Below are positions 1 through 6,118 of a stretch of DNA of 15,029 bases, piece by piece. The notes under the pieces are model-generated. The model ran no database searches. It was not told the origin of the DNA and worked only from the letters and a program-made list of their open reading frames with translations. A program made the translations under genes and the position numbers. Where the stretch lies: the NCBI GenBank assembly GCA_903842755.1, contig CAIMNF010000340.1, positions 1-15,029 on the forward strand, read 5' to 3'. The DNA comes from Oligoflexia bacterium (GTDB taxonomy: Bacteria; Bdellovibrionota; UBA1018; CAIMNF01). Each line of letters opens with the position of its first letter. Position 1 is the stretch's first letter.

Positions 1-965
1 ATTAAGCCAAATTCGGGTGCCGTAGCCAAAATGACCTGCAAACCCACTCGCTCCATTGAGTTCCTAAGCGCTGGATTCGAAATATTTTTAAAAAGAGTGC
101 TCATTCCCAAATGAAACTTTTTCTTTTTGTAACCATCCATCACCCCCGCTTCGACAAGAAAAAACGGCTGCTGAACGTCACTAGAACCGCGCGCATGGGC
201 TGCGAGTTTGGACTCTAAATCTTGTATTTTGTTATCTTCGTGTGAGTGCGAGGGAAAACGGACAAATTCTTTCTGTAAGATTTTAAGTGCATCTTGAGAC
301 AAAATCTCCCCAGCGCGCTTTTCGTTATGATCGGACGAAGCGCCTTGAATATAACTCGCCACCGTGCGCGCAAGTAAATCTTCTTTGTAATAGTCTTTTT
401 CGGAAAAAAGGTTACGAATATTCTGCAAATGGACGTCCCACGCCAAAAGTTCGGCATGCGCTTTTTGGCGTAACTCCGAAATTTGTTGGGGATCAAACGA
501 ATGTTCTGCTATGCTTTGCCCTGGAACAAGAACCCCGTTTTTATCTTTAATTTCCGAAGTGGACCAAGCCACTGATTTCCCGGCATCGGCCAACAATTCG
601 TAGGCCATAATTAAGTAAAAGTGGATGTACGAATATTCGATGGGATTTCCGCGATAATCCCCACTTAAGAGCCAGGTGAATCCCGTTTGGCTTCGATTAC
701 TGTTCGACAACTCACGCGCTTTGTTTAGGAAAAAAATTGCTTTTTCATACTGCCCGCTACTGAAGGCAATGGAAGAGATTTCGCAAAAATGCATCAACCT
801 ATTTTTTTCTTCTTTGAAAACCTCTGGGCTAAATAATGCCCGGTCTGCAGACGCGAAATCGTTTTGTAAATACGCATCCCGAGAAGCTTTGAGCTGCGCA
901 GAGTCCGATGCGCAGCCCATTAGCCCTAATGTCCCTACAAGAATGATGAACGCCGCAAAATTCAT
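1..965 (-). CDS. Lipoprotein, COG3014-like, TPR-like (3' end beyond window)
   Basis: The open frame runs without a stop from about 965 to the left edge, at least 321 codons. It begins with a hydrophobic stretch and a lipobox Leu-Met-Gly-Cys (Cys18 from the ATG at 965), so it is probably a lipoprotein. The mature part is mostly helical, with a TPR-like piece around residues 52-90 (SSGQYEKAIFFLNKARELS). A later segment (DLLARTVASYI ... QDALKILQKEF) recalls COG3014 lipoproteins. It is the last visible gene of the four-lipoprotein operon, after the LpoB-like gene. The start is uncertain. The ATG at 965 lacks a basic n-region and its AAGGAG (985-990) is 19 nt away. An in-frame ATT at 977 has that AAGGAG at an ideal 7 nt and adds a Lys. 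An in-frame ATG at 1019 has no Shine-Dalgarno. Function is unknown; the family assignment rests on remembered motifs. Confidence 0.75.
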   Translation of the reverse strand, partial: MNFAAFIILVGTLGLMGCASDSAQLKASRDAYLQNDFASADRALFSPEVFKEEKNRLMHFCEISSIAFSSGQYEKAIFFLNKARELSNSNRSQTGFTWLLSGDYRGNPIEYSYIHFYLIMAYELLADAGKSVAWSTSEIKDKNGVLVPGQSIAEHSFDPQQISELRQKAHAELLAWDVHLQNIRNLFSEKDYYKEDLLARTVASYIQGASSDHNEKRAGEILSQDALKILQKEFVRFPSHSHEDNKIQDLESKLAAHARGSSDVQQPFFLVEAGVMDGYKKKKFHLGMSTLFKNISNPALRNSMERVGLQVILATAPEFGL

Positions 966-1032
966 TAAAGTTTTAATGAGAACTCTCCTTACAGTCGTAT
1001 GGATTTTTTGCCCATTCATTTAATCGCATTTA

Positions 1033-1644
1033 CTACCAGCTACCATTTCCCTTGCTGTACTTCTTGATCTCTTCTCGGGTCCGGCAGATCTCTTCACTGG
1101 ATTGAATATCCGTTAAACGCAAATTCACCGAATAATACTTAATGGATTTGCCACCACGGGTATCTTGTTTCATATTGATTTCGCCAAAAATCATGGCGTC
1201 TGCACCCGACTGTTTTCCTACTTTTTTGGCCTGTAATGGGTCAACCATGCCGTCGTTTTGATAAGTGATTTCTTTCAAAAGAGCTTGGCGTTTCTCTGCA
1301 TCGATTAATTTGAACTGATCCGAATTGGAAACTTTCTCAAGCAAGGCATCTTGAATGTCTGCCATTGGCAAATTTGCTTCCGGCGTATTATTTCTAATTT
1401 CGCCCACAAACAATTTAATGCGCTTTCCATTCATTCCGCTGTAGTACTCGTTAAATCCTTTGTGCGCGTAGATTTGCTTCATCGATCCTTCGATCACTCG
1501 AACCGTATCTCCGCCCACCCAAGTATCCGTAATGCCCATCGCTTCGGTATCTGCGCGAGCATCATCTACCCGCTCGGCTTTGAATGACGAACATCCGGAC
1601 ATTAAAACCGCTCCAAAAACACTTAATGCTAAAAGCTTTTTCAT
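1033..1644 (-). CDS. lpoB: LpoB-like penicillin-binding protein activator lipoprotein
   Basis: This 203-residue protein has a short lipoprotein signal with Met-Ser-Gly-Cys (Cys18). A low-complexity linker follows, then a compact alpha/beta domain from about residue 73 (GKRIKLFVGEIRN) to 190. Features typical of the LpoB family (COG3417) are the helix 'ADIQDALLEKVSNSDQFKLID', the segment 'SGADAMIFGEI' and a terminal strand 'YYSVNLRLTDIQSSEE'. In enterics LpoB is an outer-membrane lipoprotein that reaches through peptidoglycan to activate PBP1b; the same role here is inferred. Length is close to E. coli LpoB (about 213). The start is supported by AAGGAG a few bases before ATG. It is third of four lipoprotein genes, 35 nt after its upstream neighbour. 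A general curli/CsgG-like role cannot be excluded, but LpoB fits better. Confidence 0.85.
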   Translation of the reverse strand: MKKLLALSVFGAVLMSGCSSFKAERVDDARADTEAMGITDTWVGGDTVRVIEGSMKQIYAHKGFNEYYSGMNGKRIKLFVGEIRNNTPEANLPMADIQDALLEKVSNSDQFKLIDAEKRQALLKEITYQNDGMVDPLQAKKVGKQSGADAMIFGEINMKQDTRGGKSIKYYSVNLRLTDIQSSEEICRTREEIKKYSKGNGSW

Positions 1645-1679
1645 TTTGTCTCCTTTTTTAAGATTTGCTTGCCTTCAGT

Positions 1680-2363
1680 CTAGTGAGATTGCATGTAATT
1701 TTCAAAATCTTTTTGTAAATTCACTAATTTAGATTCAACTTTCTCTTTTAACGCTGGATCGTCTTGAAAACGAAACGATTTAGCACGTTCAATGGCCTGA
1801 CTGATGGTTTGTTTATCGACTTTTCCTAAAACCCAACAATAGTAAAGGGATTTACCACCACCTACTTGAGAGTAATCACGCTGCTCCCAATATTGTTTAT
1901 ACTTTTCGATTCCCGCAAACTGCACTTTTGAAAGCTGCGACGAAAGCCGTGAAGTTTCCGTTGAACTAGCAGAGGCGGCTGAAATTCCAGTGGTATCTTC
2001 TGATGTCGACCCCGTGCTTGCGCGCGCGATAGATGAATTCACAAAGACAGATACTTGTCTTGCTACATCGTCGGTAATGTTTGCAGAAGCGTCTTCACAA
2101 GCGCCACGCTTGTCTGCGCTTTTTGCATCCCCAGTAAAATACATATATTTGTCCGTATCAAGGCCTTCTTTTTTTGCGTAAAGATTGGGATTATCCAACC
2201 ACGCTTCGCGTCCACCTGGAGCCGCATCGATCACTTTAAATTGGGGTTTTTCTACTTCTACTTTTTCGACTGGAGCACCACTACAAGCGGCGAACATCAC
2301 GCCCAAGCCAAGTGCAAAACCCGTTTTAACCAACTGACTTTCGATTCTGTTTTTATTTTTCAT
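1680..2363 (-). CDS. LPP20-like lipoprotein
   Basis: This 227-residue protein has a basic n-region, a hydrophobic stretch and a lipobox ending in Ala-Ala-Cys (Cys27). Residues about 72-185 resemble the LPP20 fold: a 'YMYFTGDAKSADKRGACEDA' strand-helix followed by 'ITDDVARQVSVFVNSS', and a closing 'LYYCWVLGKVDKQTI' strand-helix. Between them is a Ser/Thr/Ala-rich segment (about 111-142), probably a flexible insertion. The C-terminus (205-225) is a charged amphipathic helix. The start has AAAGGGA upstream at good spacing. It lies 24 nt after the LPP20-family gene and 35 nt before the LpoB-like gene, so the three are probably co-transcribed. It may be a diverged relative of its larger neighbour, since both combine an LPP20-like core with helices. 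Molecular function is not known. Confidence 0.8.
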   Translation of the reverse strand: MKNKNRIESQLVKTGFALGLGVMFAACSGAPVEKVEVEKPQFKVIDAAPGGREAWLDNPNLYAKKEGLDTDKYMYFTGDAKSADKRGACEDASANITDDVARQVSVFVNSSIARASTGSTSEDTTGISAASASSTETSRLSSQLSKVQFAGIEKYKQYWEQRDYSQVGGGKSLYYCWVLGKVDKQTISQAIERAKSFRFQDDPALKEKVESKLVNLQKDFENYMQSH

Positions 2364-2387
2364 CTATTTTCCCTTTCATTCTTCTTG

Positions 2388-3428
2388 TTATTGATTATCC
2401 GTCATGTCACCCATGCGACCGAACAACTTGTCGCAAAAATCTTTAGAAAGCTCGTCCGCTGCCGACTCTAGAACTGCGTCACGACTCCGTCCAATTTCTG
2501 TTTTCGATGTTTCAATTCTGAACAGTTTTCCGTCTGTTTGCGTAATGCTCGCAGTAAGATCGAACCGCATTTTTGTCCATCCTTCTACTTCATAATGTTG
2601 GGGACGTTCGACCAGGTTAATCGCAATCGCGTTTGCGTTTGCAGGCGGTTTTTCGACGGAATAAACTGTGCCGCCCCGATTGCCGATACAGGCTTCAAGA
2701 TCGTTTCGAAAAAACTCTTCGCCTTCGTTGATTTTTACCGTGAAGTTAATTTTTTTAATTTTACCCCGAATGACTTGGTCCAACTGGCCAAATTTTCGTT
2801 CGTAATCTGACAAATTCACCAGCGCACTCATTCCAAGCGCTGCCGCTTCCGAATAAAGCTGTTCGTAATGCTTCATTTCGTCTTGCGCCACGTTCCATTG
2901 ATCCGTACTGTAATTTGATTTGAGTAAGTCGTACAAGGTATCCAACTTTGCCTGCGATTTTTGAGCTTCCATTAAAAGGCCCGAGCGCGCCTTTAATTTG
3001 TCGAGTGCCACTAAGGCGTAAGTATCTTTACCTTCGTAAACTTCTTTGACGTCGGCACCACGCAAGGTGGTGTCGGTTGAAAGCGTTAGATTTTTGTGGC
3101 TATCTTGATCACTTTTTCCACTCACCGATCCCGTGGAATCTTCGGCTAGAGTTGCATTTTTATGCGTGACCGATTCGCTGGATACACGAACCAAAAAACT
3201 TTCAGCAAGGTTTTTCTTGGCGTCTTGAATGGCTTCATTCCGATCTTTCCCCATTCCCACGGCGACGAGATATTGATTTTCAGGGTAATTGGCTTGCGGG
3301 TGGGTAATCCAATCTGGCTGGCCACTCCCCCCGCCGGAACTACTGACATCGGAGCGATGTGCGCCCGATGCACAAGCACTTAATGCGAAGACTACCCCTA
3401 AACCCAAAGACCTCATGTTGATCTTCAT
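2388..3428 (-). CDS. LPP20-family lipoprotein, first gene of lipoprotein operon
   Basis: This 346-residue lipoprotein has Leu-Ser-Ala-Cys (Cys19) after a short signal, then a Ser/Gly linker. The LPP20 domain is seen from about residue 38: 'QPDWITHP', the strand 'QYLVAVGMG' and the helix 'RNEAIQDAKKNLAESFLVRV'. It closes at 'DTYALVALDK' (about 135-144). A helical, probably coiled-coil stretch covers about 145-220. A C-terminal beta-rich domain (about 225-335) ends in the helix 'DAVLESAADELSKDFCDKLF'. LPP20 lipoproteins were first described as Helicobacter outer-membrane lipoproteins and their biochemical role is unclear. The start is supported by GAAAGGG seven bases before ATG. It heads the operon, about 85 nt downstream of the expected start of a sigma54-type promoter. 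Confidence 0.85.
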   Translation of the reverse strand: MKINMRSLGLGVVFALSACASGAHRSDVSSSGGGSGQPDWITHPQANYPENQYLVAVGMGKDRNEAIQDAKKNLAESFLVRVSSESVTHKNATLAEDSTGSVSGKSDQDSHKNLTLSTDTTLRGADVKEVYEGKDTYALVALDKLKARSGLLMEAQKSQAKLDTLYDLLKSNYSTDQWNVAQDEMKHYEQLYSEAAALGMSALVNLSDYERKFGQLDQVIRGKIKKINFTVKINEGEEFFRNDLEACIGNRGGTVYSVEKPPANANAIAINLVERPQHYEVEGWTKMRFDLTASITQTDGKLFRIETSKTEIGRSRDAVLESAADELSKDFCDKLFGRMGDMTDNQ

Positions 3429-3449
3429 GATGAAACCCTTTCTTTAAAC

Positions 3450-3476
3450 GAATATTGATTTGGTTTAACAATATTC
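3450..3476 (-). promoter_or_regulatory. Inverted repeat in the leader of the lipoprotein operon
   Basis: Perfect 8-bp arms GAATATTG (3469-3476 on the minus strand) and CAATATTC (3450-3457) flank an 11-nt loop, 21 nt before the LPP20-family ATG. The loop begins TTAAAC, which is complementary to GTTTAA (3444-3449) just past the second arm. That permits a mutually exclusive 6-bp hairpin nearer the ribosome binding site. It could be an operator, an mRNA-stabilising hairpin or chance AT-rich symmetry. Confidence 0.4.
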
Positions 3477-3525
3477 TGATGAATTACGGTGTGCAACTGC
3501 CAATTGTATTTCTACAAGGGGTATC

Positions 3526-3540
3526 GCAAGACTTATGCCA
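3526..3540 (-). promoter_or_regulatory. Sigma54 (RpoN) -24/-12 promoter of lipoprotein operon
   Basis: The minus strand reads TGGCATAAGTCTTGC. The sigma54 consensus is TGGCAC-N5-TTGC; here the -24 GG (3538-3539) and -12 GC (3526-3527) have exactly the canonical spacing and only one core base differs. The expected transcription start is near 3514, giving a leader of about 85 nt before the LPP20-family gene. Sigma54 promoters need an AAA+ enhancer-binding activator, so the operon would be switched on by a signal. No activator gene is in the window. Confidence 0.7.
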
Positions 3541-3680
3541 CCGCCAAAGGGGGTTCAAGAGGCTAACGATGCGCTAACAGTTCGAAAAGTGTGGCCTTTT
3601 GCAGACAGTGTGGTGTTGCGAATCACAACAATCGGCAGCACCTCAATTAGTTGACTATTTAATGAATACCCGTCATCACC

Positions 3681-3709
3681 TTGCTTTTGATACACGCCTT
3701 GTGTATCCT
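3681..3709 (+). promoter_or_regulatory. Sigma70-type promoter of tRNA-Ala
   Basis: A -35 TTGCTT (3681-3686) and -10 TATCCT (3704-3709) are separated by 17 bp. A GC-rich discriminator (CGCAGG, 3710-3715) follows, of the kind that puts stable-RNA promoters under stringent control. The expected start near 3716 leaves about 15 nt of 5' leader before the mature tRNA. Confidence 0.5.
3689..3707. promoter_or_regulatory. Perfect 7-bp inverted repeat in tRNA promoter spacer
   Basis: GATACAC (3689-3695) and GTGTATC (3701-3707) are exact inverted copies around the 5-nt centre GCCTT. The element fills the -35/-10 spacer and enters the -10 box of the tRNA promoter. Relative to the divergent sigma54-type promoter it lies about 175-193 bp upstream, a normal distance for an enhancer-binding activator site. 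Either role is inference. Confidence 0.35.
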
Positions 3710-3730
3710 CGCAGGAATACGAATTGGTGT

Positions 3731-3806
3731 GGGGACATAGCTCAGTTGGTAGAGCGTCAGCATGGCATGTTGAAGGTCCTCGGTTCGAACCCGTGTGTCT
3801 CCACCA
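3731..3806 (+). tRNA. tRNA-Ala (anticodon GGC)
   Basis: This is a complete 76-nt cloverleaf. The acceptor is GGGGACA / TGTCTCC, the D-arm GCTC / GAGC, and the anticodon stem TCAGC / GTTGA with loop ATGGCAT and anticodon GGC at 3764-3766. The variable loop is 5 nt and the T-loop TTCGAAC. Discriminator A and an encoded CCA follow (3803-3806). The G3-U70 wobble (3733 with 3800), the major alanine identity element, is present and confirms the assignment; it reads GCC codons. One U-U mismatch (T50 with T64) interrupts the T-stem. No terminator follows; the acylase gene begins 35 nt downstream. Confidence 0.95.
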
Positions 3807-3841
3807 CTTATGCAGTCTGACCAAATTAATATATTTCTTTC

Positions 3842-6118
3842 ATGCACCTAAACCCAATTGCTTCTATATTGTTCATGATGATTCTTTCGGCTTGCTCCAT
3901 GATCACTACAAGACCAGTATTCACACACGAAGACCGATTGGCTTTTTTTCCGACGAGAAATTTGCCTACGACAGGAACGCTGACGATTCGCTGGGAAGAC
4001 CATATGATTCCCTTCGTTGAAGCAGAGAAAGACTCGGACGTCCCGTTTGCGCTGGGATTGATCCATGCCCACCTTCGGCTAGGCCAATTAGAATGGATGA
4101 GACGGATTTCCCAGGGACGAATTTCGGAAATGGCGGGTCCTTTCACAATTAACTTCGATCACTCGATTCGAATCCTTAATTTTGGAAAGGCCGCTGCCGA
4201 AACCTTCGCGGCGATGCCGCCAGAAACGCGACAATGGACGGAACGTTTTCTTGAGGGAATCAATCTCTATATTAAAAGAAATCCGGACTTAATTCCGGTC
4301 GACTTAAAAGCCCTCGGCATATCAAAAATTGAGCCTTGGACTGCCCTGGAGCTGATTACCGTTTGGAAACTGGCTTCCACCGACGTCAATTGGATGATTT
4401 ATTTTTCATTCTTACAAGCCGTCGCGCAATCCGATGACCCTAAAAGTATTGAAGCTGCTTGGGAAAAATTATTAGCGGTAGGCGCTCAATCCGTTCCCAG
4501 TTTTTCGGCAGCAGAGGATCCATTGGGGCAGCTCCTCTTTAGCTATACGAAGTCGGGGTCGAATTCTATTGTCGTCGGAAAATCCAAATCGGTCTCCGGA
4601 CACGGACTGATTGCCAGTGATCCCCACCTCGGGTTATCGATTCCCAACTTTTGGCTCATTGCTGGATTTAAATCCCCCTCTTACCGTGCAGTAGGGCTAA
4701 TGATTCCTTCCTTACCGGTAATTGCCTTGGGGCGAAATCCAACTTTGGCTTGGGGTGGGACAAATATGTGGGGCCTGAGCTCACACTTGTTTGCATTAAC
4801 GGATCAAGAAATCGCAGCGGCTAAATCCCACGAAGATGTCATTCAAGTAAGGGGGTGGTTTAATAAAACGGTGACCATCCGAACGACTCCATGGGGCCCC
4901 GTTATTTCGGATAGTCCCTTCTTTAAAAATAAAGTAAAGCCTACGGCCTTACGATGGGTTGGGCACGAGGTTTCGGACGAGCTTTCCGCTTTTTTGAAAG
5001 TGAATCGCGCTAAAACGGTGCTGGAGTTCAGATCGGCCTTTGACTCCTATGCAGTTTCTGCCCAGAACTTTTTGGCAGCGGATGTGGATGGAAACATTGG
5101 ACATTGCTTGGCTGTTCGCCACCCTTTGCGTCCAAACCCTGCGGATCACTCACTTTTACAAAAAACTACGAACAATTGGATTGGGTTTAAAAAGCCTACC
5201 GAATTGCCGTTTGTTTATAATCCGGCCAGCGGGTACATTGCTTCCGCGAACAATAAGCCGGTGGATTCTGAGCCAGATTTAGGGTGGTTTTATCAGTCAA
5301 GCGACCGAATTCGGCGCTGGAAAGCGCTAGCCGACGGCGTCCCAAAAATCGATTTGCCCCTTTTGAAAAAGTGGCAGCTGGACACGTTTTCTGAGTCAAG
5401 CCTTAAGATCGTCCACTCTATGGTTGAAAAAATAAACTCTTTCTATCCAACGAATGGCTCCGGCTCCCCGTTAAATGCATACGCGGTTTGGAAGAGGTTC
5501 AAAACCTGGGATGGCAATTACGAAGCGACCTCAGATGGGCCCGTTGCATTTGAAACGATGATGAGCGTGACCCTTCCGGCACTTTTGCAGCGTCGATATC
5601 CCAACCCGGAAGCACTTGAACTTCTTTCAAAGTCACCTTCGTGGAAAGTCATTTTACTCGAGGAACTCGATGGCATTTCTGCACCCGACCTTGAAAAAAT
5701 CTTACTAAAACACGTTGCTGGCGCGGAGCAATTATTTTCTCAATATCCTACTTGGGAAGACTTGCATCGAATCGAAGCAAACCATCTGTTAGCCAACGTC
5801 CCCTTGCTTGGGTCACGTTACCGGTTTTTAGAGTTTGGTACTGGCGGTGGATCGGACACCCTTTTTAAAACAGCGGCTCCAATGACCGGTAAAAAAGCCG
5901 CAAGCTATTACGGAACAAACGCGCGGCACGTTTCCGACTTATCTGATTTAGATGAAAACTACTTTGTTCTTTTTGGCGGGCAAGATGGATGGTTACTGTC
6001 GGACCATACCTTGGACCAGATTCCGCTTTGGAGATCGGGCTCCTCCATTAGGTTGCCACTAAGTGACGAACAAGTTCCGGTCATTTTCAATAGGGCAATT
6101 ACTTTAGGCAAAAACTAA
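3842..6118 (+). CDS. Penicillin acylase family lipoprotein (Ntn hydrolase)
   Basis: This 758-residue protein starts with a lipobox Leu-Ser-Ala-Cys (Cys18), so it is probably anchored in the periplasm or outer membrane. It has penicillin-acylase architecture: an alpha chain to about residue 239, then Gly239-Ser240-Asn-Ser-Ile-Val-Val. Autocatalytic cleavage there would expose Ser240 as the N-terminal nucleophile of the beta chain. Further family marks are 'ASDPHLGL' (258-265), 'ALGRNPTLAWGGTN' (295-308) and 'ASANNK' with Asn470, fitting the oxyanion-hole Asn. Length is normal for precursors. Substrate is open: beta-lactam side chains, N-acyl-homoserine lactones or other amides. Ser-Asn-x-Ile is closer to acyl-homoserine-lactone acylases such as PvdQ than to the Ser-Asn-x-Trp of penicillin G acylase. 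No Shine-Dalgarno precedes the ATG, and TAATAT lies at 3827-3832. It ends tail-to-tail with, and overlapping, the next gene. Confidence 0.88.
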   Translation: MHLNPIASILFMMILSACSMITTRPVFTHEDRLAFFPTRNLPTTGTLTIRWEDHMIPFVEAEKDSDVPFALGLIHAHLRLGQLEWMRRISQGRISEMAGPFTINFDHSIRILNFGKAAAETFAAMPPETRQWTERFLEGINLYIKRNPDLIPVDLKALGISKIEPWTALELITVWKLASTDVNWMIYFSFLQAVAQSDDPKSIEAAWEKLLAVGAQSVPSFSAAEDPLGQLLFSYTKSGSNSIVVGKSKSVSGHGLIASDPHLGLSIPNFWLIAGFKSPSYRAVGLMIPSLPVIALGRNPTLAWGGTNMWGLSSHLFALTDQEIAAAKSHEDVIQVRGWFNKTVTIRTTPWGPVISDSPFFKNKVKPTALRWVGHEVSDELSAFLKVNRAKTVLEFRSAFDSYAVSAQNFLAADVDGNIGHCLAVRHPLRPNPADHSLLQKTTNNWIGFKKPTELPFVYNPASGYIASANNKPVDSEPDLGWFYQSSDRIRRWKALADGVPKIDLPLLKKWQLDTFSESSLKIVHSMVEKINSFYPTNGSGSPLNAYAVWKRFKTWDGNYEATSDGPVAFETMMSVTLPALLQRRYPNPEALELLSKSPSWKVILLEELDGISAPDLEKILLKHVAGAEQLFSQYPTWEDLHRIEANHLLANVPLLGSRYRFLEFGTGGGSDTLFKTAAPMTGKKAASYYGTNARHVSDLSDLDENYFVLFGGQDGWLLSDHTLDQIPLWRSGSSIRLPLSDEQVPVIFNRAITLGKN

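Larger units (their letters stand above)
3429..3730. other. Intergenic control region between lipoprotein operon and tRNA-Ala
   Basis: This 302-base gap between divergent units holds no convincing coding sequence. On the minus strand it carries the operon leader with an inverted repeat (3450-3476) and the sigma54-type promoter (3526-3540). On the plus strand it carries the tRNA promoter (3681-3709), which overlaps a perfect 7-bp palindrome (3689-3707). A small inverted repeat, TTGTA / TACAA, at 3504-3517 covers the expected operon transcription start. Nothing further was recognised in 3541-3680. Confidence 0.7.

Noticed and set aside
676..1023. Plus-strand open frame of 115 codons
   Set aside because: It lies antisense to the lipoprotein frame, which has a lipobox and a family-like sequence; this frame shows no signal or domain.
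3444..3476. H-type pseudoknot in the lipoprotein operon leader
   Set aside because: Both connecting loops would have zero length, which cannot span stems of 6 and 8 bp; only alternative hairpins are plausible.
3491..3506. Second -24-like element (TTGGCA then TTGC, minus strand) near the lipoprotein operon
   Set aside because: The GG-to-GC spacing is wrong for sigma54; the element at 3526-3540 fits exactly.
3731..3806. tRNA as an attachment site of an integrated element next to the acylase gene
   Set aside because: No integrase, no repeat of the tRNA 3' end within the window and no shift in sequence character were seen.
3599..3847. Open frames across the tRNA on both strands
   Set aside because: They run through the tRNA gene itself and encode nothing recognisable.
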